Of a stretch of 64,000 nucleotides of DNA, positions 48,837-58,594 are shown piece after piece (the stretch's first letter is position 1; each line of letters starts with the position of its first letter). Under the pieces are notes generated by a model, which saw only the letters and a list, made by a program, of their open reading frames with translations, did not search any database and was not told the origin of the DNA. The stretch spans positions 2,728,001 to 2,792,000 of the forward strand of contig JACJXX010000002.1 in assembly GCA_020636435.1 (NCBI GenBank), written 5' to 3'. This DNA comes from Lewinellaceae bacterium (lineage in GTDB: Bacteria; Bacteroidota; Bacteroidia; Chitinophagales; Saprospiraceae). Made by a program: the position numbers and the translations under genes.

Positions 48837-49347
48837 TAGGTCGATGAAGGTGACGCGCCGGTTGGCGAAAGGAGCGGATATCGGTCTGATGGCTGTATGT
48901 TTTTTTTAAAGAATCACTGATCAATGATACCGGAAATTACAGACGTAAAATAACCTTTTTGTAACGTTCGGGATCGGAAAAAAACAGCTCATATCTGAAA
49001 TTAGTTTTAGGGCCGTCCGGTATTTTGTGTTTATGTTTAAGTGGTAATGGTTCGGTGAGATTTGTTTGGGAACAACTGTTGTTTTAAGCCGGGCTTTTTA
49101 TGAGTAAAACTCTGGCTGCCATTTGTTTGCGGGGCAAAGTTAGGGAAAATCATCCTGGCAAGTGGTTTTTTGAGAAATTATTTGATGCCTCTCAGATAGG
49201 ATAATCGCACAGGATTTGGGGGTATTGGAATTTGATTATGTAGTGCCGCTTTCCTTTTCATCGAATGGAACAGGCATAATGTCTAATACTTTTAGAACCA
49301 ATAAGTTATAATTGTTTCGAAAATTTTCCAAATGGTATTATCATAAA
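48837..49347. other. 511-bp gene-free stretch
   Basis: AT-rich. The acyltransferase N-terminal frame extends into its first 60 bp. Beyond that I see no gene, RNA or strong repeat; a lone poly-T/A run lies at 48900-48910. Confidence 0.45.
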
Positions 49348-50856
49348 TTAATATTCATTCAAGACTTTAAATGCGCTACTCAAACTTTCTGTAATATCCC
49401 CCGCCACCATCGCCTCCTGCCCGAACTCCCGGGCCGCAAGATCCCCCGCCAGCCCATGCAAGAATACTCCAAGCAATGCAGCATGTAGCGGTTCATAACC
49501 CTGCGCCAGTAAGCCGGTGATCATGCCCGTCAGCACATCCCCGCTGCCCGCCGTGGCCATGCCCGGGTTGCCGGTGCTGTTGAAATAACAACACCCGTCC
49601 GGGGCGGCGATGCAGGTGTGGGCACCCTTGAGCACGATGTGAATGCCCAGTTCCTGTGCTTTTTTTCGCTGCATTTCGTTGCGTTCGAAACCATTAGAAG
49701 CCTTGCCGAAGAGGCGTTCGAACTCCTTGGGGTGGGGGGTGAGGATGCTGCCCTTGGGGATATGCTGCTGCCACTCCGGGCGCTTTCCCAGGATGTTGAG
49801 GGCGTCGGCGTCGATCACCAGGGGTTGGTTGGCCTTTTTCAGCAATTCCAGCACGGCTTTCCGGGTGGCCTTCTTCTGGCCCAGGCCGCAGCCCAGGCCA
49901 ATGGCGGCATATCCTTCCAGTTTGGGGATTGCAGAAAGCAGGAATTGGTGGCGGTCGACGTTAACCATCGCTTCCGGCACGCTGATCTGCATGATCTCGT
50001 ACCCGCATTTGGGCACGTGCAGGCTTACCAGCCCGGCGCCGGCGCGCAGGCAGGCGCGGCCGGAAAGCACGGCGGCGCCCATCTTGCCGTAGCTGCCCAC
50101 GAGGAGCAGGGCATGGCCATAGGTGCCCTTGTGGCCGTACTTGTGGCGAGGCCTAAGCAACAGTTTTATAAAAGCCTCATCCATAAAGAAATATGGTGTT
50201 TGCGCCTCTTCAATCGCTTTGGCGTGCAGGCCAATACTTCGGGCTGTCCATGTCCCTACCCGCTGCTGGTTTTCCGGAAAGAAAAAGGCGAACTTGGGCA
50301 TTTCGAAGCTGAAAGTATAGTCGGCATGGAAGACAATGCTCTCTGTAGGCCGGTCAGCGAAGAGCCCCGAAGGGATGTCGATGGCCACTCGGGTGCCCGA
50401 CTGCCGGTTGAGGTGCTCCAGCAGCTCCGCCCAGAAGCCCTCCACCGGGCGGTTGAGGCCGGAGCCGAAGATGCCGTCGATGATAATAGCGCCCTTGGGC
50501 AATTCCGGCAGGGCGCCGTTCTTTTCAATATCTTGAACAGGCACGCCGCCGTGGGCGGGCAATCGGCCGAGGTTGACGTCAAAATCTTCAGAAGTGCTGC
50601 TGCCGATGCGGCAACGGTAAACTTTCACATCGTAGAAGCGGTGGTGCAGCATTCGGGCGATGGCCAGGCCGTCGCCCCCGTTGTTGCCCGGCCCGCAGAA
50701 GATGTGAATTGGCCTTTGTACATCGGGAAACTGTTCAGTAAACCAGTAGGCAAAGGCGAGGGCTGCCCGCTCCATCAGGTCAATGGAAGCAATGGGCTCG
50801 TTCTGGATGGTGTACGCGTCGAGTTGGCGGATTTGTTCTGCGGTGAAGATTTTCAT
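49348..50856 (-). CDS. nnr: Bifunctional NAD(P)H-hydrate repair enzyme
   Basis: Repairs hydrated NAD(P)H: N-terminal epimerase (YjeF_N) and C-terminal ADP/ATP-dependent dehydratase. 502 residues, as expected. Epimerase motifs: EQIRQLDAYTI, MERAALAFAYW, IFCGPGNNGGDGLAIARML (about 52-70), AIIIDGIFGSGLNRPVEG (about 125) and AIDIPSGLFAD. Dehydratase motifs: KYGHKGTYGHALLLVGSYGKMGAA (about 239-262), LTPHPKEFERLFGK (about 372) and NSTGNPGMATAGSGDVLTGMI (about 428-448). No partner gene is adjacent. Confidence 0.95.
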   Translation of the reverse strand: MKIFTAEQIRQLDAYTIQNEPIASIDLMERAALAFAYWFTEQFPDVQRPIHIFCGPGNNGGDGLAIARMLHHRFYDVKVYRCRIGSSTSEDFDVNLGRLPAHGGVPVQDIEKNGALPELPKGAIIIDGIFGSGLNRPVEGFWAELLEHLNRQSGTRVAIDIPSGLFADRPTESIVFHADYTFSFEMPKFAFFFPENQQRVGTWTARSIGLHAKAIEEAQTPYFFMDEAFIKLLLRPRHKYGHKGTYGHALLLVGSYGKMGAAVLSGRACLRAGAGLVSLHVPKCGYEIMQISVPEAMVNVDRHQFLLSAIPKLEGYAAIGLGCGLGQKKATRKAVLELLKKANQPLVIDADALNILGKRPEWQQHIPKGSILTPHPKEFERLFGKASNGFERNEMQRKKAQELGIHIVLKGAHTCIAAPDGCCYFNSTGNPGMATAGSGDVLTGMITGLLAQGYEPLHAALLGVFLHGLAGDLAAREFGQEAMVAGDITESLSSAFKVLNEY

Positions 50857-50947
50857 TTGGGAGTTGTTGATTGGTTATGATTAACCGGGCCTGCTAATAA
50901 AGTTTATCAGTAATTTAGGAAATTGCCTTACTAAAAAACACAAGCCA

Positions 50948-52054
50948 ATGGAGTTATCCAAATTTTTTGAAGGGTTAAAAGTCGTAGAGCTGGCCAGCGT
51001 CCTGGCGGGCCCGGCAGTCGGCATGTTTTTTGCCGAGCTGGGCGCCGAGGTCATCAAAGTAGAAAACCCGCTTACCGGGGGCGACGTCACCCGCCGCTGG
51101 AAATTGCCCAATGAAAGCCCCGATGCAGCGTTGTCGGCCTATTACTGCTGTGTCAATTATCAAAAAAAGGTGCGCTTCATCAATTTAAAAACAACGGAAG
51201 GGCAGGCGGAAGTTTACGCGTTGGCCAAAGAAGCCGATATCGTCATCAGCAATTATACCGGCAGGGACGCTGGAAAGCTGGGCATGAGTTACGAGGCGCT
51301 GGCCCGGCTGAACCCCCGCCTGATTTACGCCCATCTGACCGCCTTCGGGGAGGAGGTCGAACGCCCGGCATTCGACGTGGTGCTGCAGGCCGAGGCCGGC
51401 TACCTCTTCATGTCGGGCGAGCCTGGCCGGGAGCCCTCCAAAATGCCGGTGGCGCTGATCGATATCCTGGCGGCTCATCAGCTGAAGGAAGGCATCTTGC
51501 TGGCCCTGCTGCGCCGCCAGCAAACCGGGCAGGGCGCCTACGTCAGCACTTCCCTGCTCGAATCCGCCATCGCCTCTCTGGCCAACCAGGCTACCAACTG
51601 GCTGATGGCGGGGTTTATTCCTCAGCCCATGGGCAGCCAGCACCCCAACATCGCTCCCTACGGCGATATTTTTCTGACACAAGACCGGAAAGCGCTGGTC
51701 ATCGCCGCCGGCACGGAGCGGCAGTTTCAAACCCTTTGCCGCGTGCTTCAACTCGCCGGCCTGCCGGAGGACGAACGCTTCTCCACCAACGCCAGGCGGG
51801 TAAAGAACCGGGAAGCCCTTAACGCCGTCCTGAGCAGCAGTTTCCTCAAATATACACGGCAGGAGGCCCTCGATATCCTTCTGGAAGCCAAGGTGCCTGT
51901 GGGCTGCATCCGCAATATGGAGGAAGTCTTCGAGCAGCCCCGCGCCCGGGCTATGGTCCTGGAAGAACTGCTGCCGGGAGGGGAACGGACGAAGAGAGTG
52001 AAGACCGTAGCTTTTCAGGCAAGAGGGCTCAATCCAGACACTGAATTTGATTGA
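50948..52054 (+). CDS. Class III (CaiB/BaiF) CoA-transferase
   Basis: 368 residues. Family landmarks: GLKVVELASVLAGPAVGMFFAELGAEVIKVENP (residues 9-41), YEALARLNPRLIYAHLTAFG (about 115), the catalytic Asp in PVALIDILAAHQL (about 173), LLRRQQTGQGAYVSTSLLESA (about 194) and QPMGSQHPNIAPYGDIF (about 227). Moves CoA between organic acids; substrate not inferable. The last 26 bp overlap the end of the convergent gene. Confidence 0.9.
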   Translation: MELSKFFEGLKVVELASVLAGPAVGMFFAELGAEVIKVENPLTGGDVTRRWKLPNESPDAALSAYYCCVNYQKKVRFINLKTTEGQAEVYALAKEADIVISNYTGRDAGKLGMSYEALARLNPRLIYAHLTAFGEEVERPAFDVVLQAEAGYLFMSGEPGREPSKMPVALIDILAAHQLKEGILLALLRRQQTGQGAYVSTSLLESAIASLANQATNWLMAGFIPQPMGSQHPNIAPYGDIFLTQDRKALVIAAGTERQFQTLCRVLQLAGLPEDERFSTNARRVKNREALNAVLSSSFLKYTRQEALDILLEAKVPVGCIRNMEEVFEQPRARAMVLEELLPGGERTKRVKTVAFQARGLNPDTEFD

Positions 52055-53204
52055 TAAAGAACCCCATCTCAAAAATCTCATACTCCTCGTAGCCGCTGCT
52101 CCAGGAAACGATGACCGAATCGGCCTCGCTTTGCCGGACGATGTTGAGCTGGCCCTGGCTGATGGGGTAGTGGACGAGGTAGGACAGCAGGCCCGTCTCG
52201 GTGTTGTAGGTGCCCTTGTCCATTTTTCCGGAAAACAGGGTAATGAACTGGCCGTTCAGCAATTTGATCATGAGGTAACTGCCCTTTTCAATAAAACCGT
52301 AGGCCTCGCGGGCATTGGGGTAAGCAAAGGTGAATTCCAGCGTGAGGTAACGAAATCCGCCCAGTTGGGTGAAATACCCTTCGCAGGTGAGGTATTCCTG
52401 GTTTTTGAGCACGGACCGGAGGCGGTCGTCGGTATGGGTGAAGAGCAGTTGTTTCTGCAGGTCCCGGCGAAAGCGCCCCTGGTTGTCTTTTCCTTCATAG
52501 GCAAACTGGCAGGCAGGCGGCGGCGGGTTGATGATCACATTGTCAGTGGAAGTGAAGGGGTTGTAATTGTCGTCTAATAGCAGGTGTTCATAGGAAGCGC
52601 CGGCGGTTACCTTCAGATTTTCGTACTGTTTGGCCTGTTGTTTTTTGAGTTCCTGTTGTTTGGCGTAATCTTCCACGTAATTTCCCCGCCGGGTGATGGA
52701 TTCGGCACGGCTTGCCTCCGAGAGGGCCATCTGGGCCTCCCGGGCGGCTTCCGCCTCCGCCAGCCTCGCCGATTCCAGCCTTGTTGCCAGTTGCCCGGTG
52801 GCGGCGCTTCCGGGGTTGCTCTGCCGCGCCCGGCGGTATTCTTCCTCCAGCCTTGCCCGCTGGCGGCTGGCCTCATCGGCGCGGTCCTGAGCGATGTGGG
52901 CAGCATCCCGGGCAATCTGCGATTTGCGGTCGGCGATCCGCCGAAGGTCCTCTTCGGTGACGGGAATGCTTCCTTCCAGCGGGGCGATCCGGATGTCGGA
53001 AACCGGATACTTCCCTTCGGCTTGTGCCGGCGCCTGCCCTTCAGCAGCGCCGGAGAATTCGGAAAACACCTGGGTGGCGCCGTCCGGAAAAACAATGATG
53101 GTTTCTCCTTTTTCATTGGTGCGCATAACGGGCTGCGCGGCCAGCGGCGCCAATACGCCTCCCATAATAACGGCCAGAAGCCCAAAAAAAAGCCTAAATT
53201 GCAT
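52029..53204 (-). CDS. Exported protein with coiled coil, unknown
   Basis: 391 residues. Signal peptide RLFFGLLAVIMGGVLAPLAA. After a short NEKGETIIVFPDGATQVFSE segment (seen at the start of several Bacteroidota exported proteins), residues about 85-200 form an Ala/Arg/Glu-rich coiled coil (ARDAAHIAQDRADEASRQ, ARLAEAEAAREAQMALSEA). The C-terminal half is beta-rich with Cys 230 and Cys 281 regions (PPPACQFAYEG and YLTCEGYFTQLGG). No family recognised. It overlaps the convergent CoA-transferase gene by 26 bp. Confidence 0.75.
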   Translation of the reverse strand: MQFRLFFGLLAVIMGGVLAPLAAQPVMRTNEKGETIIVFPDGATQVFSEFSGAAEGQAPAQAEGKYPVSDIRIAPLEGSIPVTEEDLRRIADRKSQIARDAAHIAQDRADEASRQRARLEEEYRRARQSNPGSAATGQLATRLESARLAEAEAAREAQMALSEASRAESITRRGNYVEDYAKQQELKKQQAKQYENLKVTAGASYEHLLLDDNYNPFTSTDNVIINPPPPACQFAYEGKDNQGRFRRDLQKQLLFTHTDDRLRSVLKNQEYLTCEGYFTQLGGFRYLTLEFTFAYPNAREAYGFIEKGSYLMIKLLNGQFITLFSGKMDKGTYNTETGLLSYLVHYPISQGQLNIVRQSEADSVIVSWSSGYEEYEIFEMGFFINQIQCLD

Positions 53205-53342
53205 GGTTCGTAATGGTTTTGGGAAATTACCCTATTTTTAGTGCCGGATAAACGCTGTAGTTTTCCTGCATATTTATACGTTAAGGCAGGGCATTTGGTT
53301 GCAAACATCAAACGGCCTCGCCGAATTAAAACCAAACGAATA

Positions 53343-55520
53343 ATGAGAAAAACCGTATGGGCCATTTTACTGCTAAGCCTGTTCTCCTGTGAGACGGACC
53401 CCAGGGAAGGCGAAACAGGCATTTTACCCGAATTTAAGGATATCCAGGTCCAGTACCCCGATACCTACCGCGACACCACCGTGGTGGACGACTATTTTGG
53501 CATGAAGGTAGCCGACCCCTACCGCTGGCTGGAGGAGGAAGATTCGCCTTCCACCCGCCGGTGGGTCGGCCAGGAGCAATCGCTTACCAACAACTACCTG
53601 AAATACATTCCCTATAGGGATGCCATTCGGCAGCGGCTCACCCGGCTGTGGAATTATGAGCGCTACGCTCCTCCCGTAAAAAGAGGGGATTATTACTACC
53701 TCTTTAAAAACGACGGGTTGCAAAACCAGGACATCCTCTTTCGGATGGCCAGGCTGGACAGCCCGCTGGAGGTTGTGCTCGACCCCAACCGCTTCTCCAG
53801 TGACGGCACTGTTTCCCTGGGAGAATACGCTTTTTCGCAGGACGGATCCATGCTCGCCTACCAGGTGTCCGAAGCGGGTTCCGACTGGCGGTCCATCCTG
53901 ATCCGCGACCTGAGCGCCGGCCGCAACCTCCAGGACACCGTGCACTGGGTAAAATTTTCGGAGATCGCCTGGTTCCGCGACGGCTTTTTTTACTCCCGCT
54001 ATCCGGAACCCCGCCCGGGAGAAGCCCTCACCGGCTCCAACGAGTTCCATCAGGTTTATTATCACAAGGTGGGCACGCCGCAGTCGGAAGACGTACTTGC
54101 CTTTGCCGACCGCCGCAACCCGAAGCGAAACGTTAACGCTACCACCACCGACGACGAGCGCTTCCTGGCGCTCAGCGTGATGGAATCGACCAGCGGCAAC
54201 GCGCTTTACTTCCGGGACCTTCGCACAGACGACCTGTCCTTCATCCCGATTGTCGAAAATTTCGACAACGATTTTGAAGTGGTCGGCAGCGATGAGAACA
54301 ACCTCTATGTGCTCACCAACTACAAAGCCTCCAATCAGCGCCTGCTGCGGATCAATACCCGCGAACCCGGCGCCCGTTACTGGCAGGAGGTCATCCCCGC
54401 TTCCGGCGATGTGCTGCAGGAGGTTTATTTCTTCGGAGGCAAACTCATCGCCCATTACCTGCACGACGCTTACAGCCAGCTGAAAGTGTTTTCGACGGAA
54501 GGCCAGGAGGAAAAAACCATTGAGCTGCCCGGCATCGGCGCCGTCCTCAGCGTCGCCGGCCGCAAAGACAGCCCCGAGGTTTTTTACGAGTTCTCCTCCC
54601 TCATTCAACCCGGCACGATCTACCGGCTCGACCTGGATACTTATGCCCAGTCGGTGTATAAACAACCCGGATCGGATTTTGACACCGACGCCTATGAGGT
54701 CCGGCAGGTGCGGTATCAAAGTTATGACGGAACGGAAATACCCATGTTTATCGTGCACCGCAAGGGGCTCAAGCCCGGCGGCGCCCATCCTACTTTGCTG
54801 TATGGATATGGCGGGTTCAACATCCCCGTCCTGCCTGTTTTCAACCGCACCCGGTACATGCTGTTCCCGGTGGTGCTGGAAAACGGCGGGGTGTGCGCCA
54901 TAGCCAGTATCCGCGGGGGTGGAGAGTTCGGAGCAGCCTGGCACGAGGCGGGAACCAAACACCGCAAGCAGAATGTCTTCGACGACTTTCAGGCGGCGGC
55001 GGAATACCTCATTGCCAACCAGTATACCAACCCCTCCAAGCTGGCGATCCACGGCGCATCCAACGGCGGATTGCTGGTGGGCGCCTGCCTGGTGCAGCGC
55101 CCCGACCTCTACGCCGTAGCCCTGCCGGCGGTGGGCGTAATGGATATGCTGCGCTATCAGAAATTCACCATCGGATGGGCATGGGCCGATGACTATGGCC
55201 TGAGCGACAACAAAGAGGACTTCGACTACCTCTTCGCGTACTCTCCTTTGCACAACATTGCCCGGGAAAAGTATCCGGCCACCATGATCACTACTGCCGA
55301 CCACGACGACCGGGTGGTGCCGGCTCATTCTTTTAAATTCGGGGCTACGCTACAGGCCCGGCAGGAGGGCGGCGCCCCCATTCTGATCCGGATCGAGACG
55401 AGCGCCGGGCATGGCGCCGGCAGCCCCACCTCGAAACGCATCGAGGCCGGAGCGGATATGCTGGCCTTTATGCTGTACAATATGAAGGAGGGTGTCATTT
55501 ATTCCGCCGCTTCCGAGTGA
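53343..55520 (+). CDS. Prolyl oligopeptidase (S9A), lipoprotein
   Basis: 725 residues from the ATG at 53343; signal peptide with a lipobox LLLSLFSCETD. N-terminal seven-bladed propeller (VQYPDTYRDTTVVDDYFGMK ... DPYRWLEEEDS), then the alpha/beta hydrolase with LLYGYGGFNIPVLP, ASIRGGGEFGAAWHEAG, the catalytic Ser in IHGASNGGLLVGACLVQRPD (Ser about 573), Asp in TADHDDRVVPAHS and His in TSAGHGAGSPTSK. Cleaves after proline in short peptides, here outside the cytoplasm. The longer in-frame start at 53241 lacks a signal sequence. Confidence 0.93.
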   Translation: MRKTVWAILLLSLFSCETDPREGETGILPEFKDIQVQYPDTYRDTTVVDDYFGMKVADPYRWLEEEDSPSTRRWVGQEQSLTNNYLKYIPYRDAIRQRLTRLWNYERYAPPVKRGDYYYLFKNDGLQNQDILFRMARLDSPLEVVLDPNRFSSDGTVSLGEYAFSQDGSMLAYQVSEAGSDWRSILIRDLSAGRNLQDTVHWVKFSEIAWFRDGFFYSRYPEPRPGEALTGSNEFHQVYYHKVGTPQSEDVLAFADRRNPKRNVNATTTDDERFLALSVMESTSGNALYFRDLRTDDLSFIPIVENFDNDFEVVGSDENNLYVLTNYKASNQRLLRINTREPGARYWQEVIPASGDVLQEVYFFGGKLIAHYLHDAYSQLKVFSTEGQEEKTIELPGIGAVLSVAGRKDSPEVFYEFSSLIQPGTIYRLDLDTYAQSVYKQPGSDFDTDAYEVRQVRYQSYDGTEIPMFIVHRKGLKPGGAHPTLLYGYGGFNIPVLPVFNRTRYMLFPVVLENGGVCAIASIRGGGEFGAAWHEAGTKHRKQNVFDDFQAAAEYLIANQYTNPSKLAIHGASNGGLLVGACLVQRPDLYAVALPAVGVMDMLRYQKFTIGWAWADDYGLSDNKEDFDYLFAYSPLHNIAREKYPATMITTADHDDRVVPAHSFKFGATLQARQEGGAPILIRIETSAGHGAGSPTSKRIEAGADMLAFMLYNMKEGVIYSAASE

Positions 55521-55582
55521 CGGGAAAAACAAGAATATTTCCCCCCGGCCGCCGGCCGGAATAACCATGGACTTGAACCTAC

Positions 55583-56377
55583 ATGTTGTATCTGTTTAAT
55601 ATAGGCTTTCTTCCCGTTCGCATCTGGGATGTCCTGGACATCCTGATCGTCGGTTACCTGATCTATCAGATCTACAAGCTGCTGAAAGGGAATATCGCCT
55701 TCAATATTTTTGTCGGGGTGATGACCCTCTACGTCGTGTGGTGGCTGGTCAATCAGCTGGACATGGACCTGCTCGCGGCCGTGCTGGACCAGTTCGTCAG
55801 CGTAGGGGTGATCATCATCATCATCATTTTCCAGCCGGAGGTCCGGCGGTTTTTGCTCTTCCTCGGCAACACGACGCTGCGGCAGCGCTCCAATTTCGTC
55901 GGGCGCATCATCGACCGCAACCTGGAGAATACCGAAGAGAAAGCCCGCCAAATCCGGGCGATGCGCTCCGCGCTGCTGCGGATGAGCAAGAAGAAGACCG
56001 GCGCCCTCATCGTGCTGGCCGGCAACCTGAGCCTCGACGGGCTGGTCAGCTCCGGCGTGGGGCTCGACGCGGAGATCAGCGAACCCATCCTGGAGAGCAT
56101 TTTCAACAAGGAAAGCCCTCTGCACGACGGAGCGGTGCTTATCGCCAACGGCAAGCTGAAATCTGCCAGCTGCATCCTGCCGGTTTCCGAAAACCCCAAC
56201 CTGCCCAAATCGGCGGGCCTGAGGCATCGCGCCGCCGTGGGCATCTCGGAACGGGCCAATGTGGCTGCTTTTGTCGTCTCCGAAGAAACCGGATACATCT
56301 CCTATGCAGTTGACGGGGAGCTGCGAAGGAAGGTCTCAGAGGATGCCCTGCAGGAGTTGCTCAATCAATATTTTTAG
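55583..56377 (+). CDS. cdaA: Diadenylate cyclase CdaA
   Basis: Makes cyclic di-AMP from two ATP. 264 residues: three N-terminal membrane helices (LDILIVGYLIYQIYKLL, IFVGVMTLYVVWWLVN, SVGVIIIIIIFQPEVRRFLL) and a cytoplasmic DAC domain with GALIVLAG, the DGA motif in LHDGAVLIANGKLKSASCIL (about residue 180) and RHR motif in SAGLRHRAAVGISE (about 212). CdaR/GlmM-type partners are not adjacent, although glmM is at 4072. A PgpH-type phosphodiesterase is at 13909. It starts 62 bp after the prolyl oligopeptidase stop. Confidence 0.95.
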   Translation: MLYLFNIGFLPVRIWDVLDILIVGYLIYQIYKLLKGNIAFNIFVGVMTLYVVWWLVNQLDMDLLAAVLDQFVSVGVIIIIIIFQPEVRRFLLFLGNTTLRQRSNFVGRIIDRNLENTEEKARQIRAMRSALLRMSKKKTGALIVLAGNLSLDGLVSSGVGLDAEISEPILESIFNKESPLHDGAVLIANGKLKSASCILPVSENPNLPKSAGLRHRAAVGISERANVAAFVVSEETGYISYAVDGELRRKVSEDALQELLNQYF

Positions 56378-56396
56378 CGCAATACTATCCGTATCT

Positions 56397-56927
56397 ATGA
56401 AACTTCAGCGCCTCCAGGAATTTGAGATTGAAGAGGCTACCGAATTGGCCATTGCCGGCCTGCTGGGCGATTGCTTCCCGGAGTATCCGCAGGGGCGTAT
56501 CTATTTCAAACAGCTACCGGATTTCCGTTTCCTGTGCTGGGAAAACGAGTCGCTCATCGCCCACATGGCGGTGGAACACCGCATCATCGACAACGATGGC
56601 CAAGCCCTCCGCATTTTCGGCATAGCTGACCTCTGCGTGGCCGAAGCCTTCCAGCACCGCCGCCTGGCCAGCCGAATGATCTCTGAACTCGCCATCCTGG
56701 GCCTGCGCCACCGGATCGATTTCCTCCTGCTAATGGCAAAAGACCACGGGCTCTACGAGAGCAACGGATTCCAATTGGTGTCCAATACCTGCCAGTGGTT
56801 GATGATCAGCGAAAACCGCACCCTGGGCATTGCCCACCGCCGGGTCAGGTCGAGCCTCATGATCAAAGCCCTGGGCAAAAAAGAATGGAAGCCCGGGCTG
56901 GTGGACTTTCTGGGGCACGTGTTTTAA
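56397..56927 (+). CDS. GNAT-like acetyltransferase
   Basis: 176 residues from the ATG at 56397. GNAT features: LGDCFPEYPQGRIYFKQLPD near residue 28, AHMAVEHRII strand, the acetyl-CoA site in GIADLCVAEAFQHRRLASRM then ISELAI (about 79-100), and LYESNGFQLV at the end of the fold. The loop HRRLAS replaces the common R/QxxGxG. Substrate unknown. It lies 19 bp after cdaA and may be co-transcribed with it. Confidence 0.78.
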   Translation: MKLQRLQEFEIEEATELAIAGLLGDCFPEYPQGRIYFKQLPDFRFLCWENESLIAHMAVEHRIIDNDGQALRIFGIADLCVAEAFQHRRLASRMISELAILGLRHRIDFLLLMAKDHGLYESNGFQLVSNTCQWLMISENRTLGIAHRRVRSSLMIKALGKKEWKPGLVDFLGHVF

Positions 56928-57013
56928 TTTTCCGGGGCTGGCAAATTCAACAAATTTCGTACTTTAGCCATCCGCTAAAAAACTAAAACGATCAAATAAA
57001 TACCAATACGAAC

Positions 57014-58399
57014 ATGCAACAAGTACAGGATTACATTCAGCAGAACAAGGAGCGTTATCTGGAAGAACTCTTTGGCCTGCTGCGCATCCCTTCCATTAGC
57101 GCCGACTCCGATTATAAAGAAGACGTCGTCAAAGCCGCCGAATTTGTGGCCGAAAGCCTGCGGCAGGCCGGCGCCGACAAAGTGGAAATCTGCACCACCC
57201 CCGGCAACCCCATTGTCTACGGCGAAAAGATCATCGGCCCCGATAAACCGACGGTGCTGGTCTACGGCCACTACGACGTGCAGCCGCCCGACCCGCTGGA
57301 GCTTTGGGAGTCCGGGCCCTTCGAGCCGGTCATCAAAAAGACGGAAGAGCATCCCGCCGGCGCCATTTACGCCCGCGGCTCCTGCGACGATAAGGGGCAA
57401 TTCTTCATGCACATCAAAGCCTTCGAGGCCATGAACGCCAAAGGAGCCCTGACCTGCAACATGAAGTTCATGATCGAAGGCGAAGAGGAGGTAGGGTCCA
57501 GCCACCTGGGCACGTTCTGCCGGGAGAACGCCGGCAAACTAGCCTGCGACACCATCCTCATCTCCGATACTTCCATCATTGCCAACGACGTGCCGTCGAT
57601 CACCGTCGGGCTGCGCGGGCTGAGTTACGTCGAGGTGGAAGTCACCGGCCCCAACCGCGACCTGCACTCCGGGGTGTACGGCGGCGCGGTGGCCAACCCC
57701 ATTAACGTGCTCTGCGACATGATCGCCTCCCTGCAGGATGAGAACCGCCGCATTACCATACCTGGCTTTTATGATGATGTGGTAGCGCTGAGCGCCGCCG
57801 AACGGGCTAAGATGAATGAAGCCCCGTTCGACCTGGAGCATTATAAAAAAGACCTGGCTATTGGCGACATACAGGGCGAAACCGGGTTCACTACCCTGGA
57901 ACGGGTCTCCATCCGCCCGACGCTGGACGTCAACGGCATCTGGGGGGGCTACATCGGCAAAGGGGCCAAGACCGTGCTGCCTTCCAAGGCTTCCGCCAAG
58001 ATCAGCATGCGCCTGGTACCCAACCAGGATCCGGACAAGATCACCGAGCTCTTCACCCGGCATTTCGAAAGCATCGCCCCCCCCTCGGTTAAAGTTAAGG
58101 TGATACCCCATCACGGCGGCCAGCCGGCGGTGACGCCGACAGATACCCCGGAATATAAGGCGGCCTCGAAGGCTATGGAAAAGGCCTTTGGAAAAACGCC
58201 GATCCCCGCGCGCGAAGGCGGCAGCATTCCCATTGTAGCCCTGTTCGAGGAAGTGCTCGGCGCCAAGAGCATCCTTATGGGCTTCGGGCTGGACTCCGAC
58301 GCCATCCACTCGCCAAACGAGCACTACGGGCTGTTTAATTTTTACAAAGGGATAGAAACGATTCCGTACTTTTATGATTATTATGCGAAAATGAAGTAA
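57014..58399 (+). CDS. M20 family dipeptidase
   Basis: 461 residues, zinc metallopeptidase of the carnosinase/DapE-like M20 branch. Active-site motifs: VLVYGHYDVQPPDPLELW (about residue 77-94, with metal His and Asp), YARGSCDDKGQF (about 117-128), MIEGEEEVGSSHLG (about 152-165, catalytic Glu), DTSIIANDVPSITVGLRGL (about 184) and the C-terminal GLDSDAIHSPNEHYGLFNF (about 424). Soluble, probably cytoplasmic. The stop codon is directly followed by the fourth R1 palindrome. Confidence 0.92.
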   Translation: MQQVQDYIQQNKERYLEELFGLLRIPSISADSDYKEDVVKAAEFVAESLRQAGADKVEICTTPGNPIVYGEKIIGPDKPTVLVYGHYDVQPPDPLELWESGPFEPVIKKTEEHPAGAIYARGSCDDKGQFFMHIKAFEAMNAKGALTCNMKFMIEGEEEVGSSHLGTFCRENAGKLACDTILISDTSIIANDVPSITVGLRGLSYVEVEVTGPNRDLHSGVYGGAVANPINVLCDMIASLQDENRRITIPGFYDDVVALSAAERAKMNEAPFDLEHYKKDLAIGDIQGETGFTTLERVSIRPTLDVNGIWGGYIGKGAKTVLPSKASAKISMRLVPNQDPDKITELFTRHFESIAPPSVKVKVIPHHGGQPAVTPTDTPEYKAASKAMEKAFGKTPIPAREGGSIPIVALFEEVLGAKSILMGFGLDSDAIHSPNEHYGLFNFYKGIETIPYFYDYYAKMK

Positions 58400-58551
58400 G
58401 GGGTGAGGAAATAAATAAGCTACTCAAAATGACGAAGGTATTTTTTCTTCGCGCATTTGACGCGCATAGTGGGGCTACGTAAGGAAAATGCAACGAAGCA
58501 TAAAGGAAAAAGACCAAGTCAGATGGGTAGGTTATTTGTTACGTCACCCCT
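58399..58551. repeat. Palindromic repeat element, copy 4 of family R1
   Basis: Arms AGGGGTGA (58399-58406) and TCACCCCT (58544-58551) close the element; the first base is the last of the M20 TAA stop. Read on the minus strand, TCTTTTTCC, TTCGTTGC, CTTACGTAG and GAAGAAAAAATACC match the R1 pattern. Confidence 0.75.
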
Positions 58552-58563
58552 AAACAATTTTTA

Positions 58564-58594
58564 GGCAAAAAAACCGGCCACAACCGGCCGGTTT
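58564..58594 (-). terminator. Intrinsic terminator for the large phosphatase gene
   Basis: 9-bp stem (AAACCGGCC at 58571-58579 with GGCCGGTTT at 58586-58594), loop of 6. On the minus strand the stem is followed by seven T residues, the classical form. It lies 150 bp beyond the stop at 58748. Confidence 0.7.
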
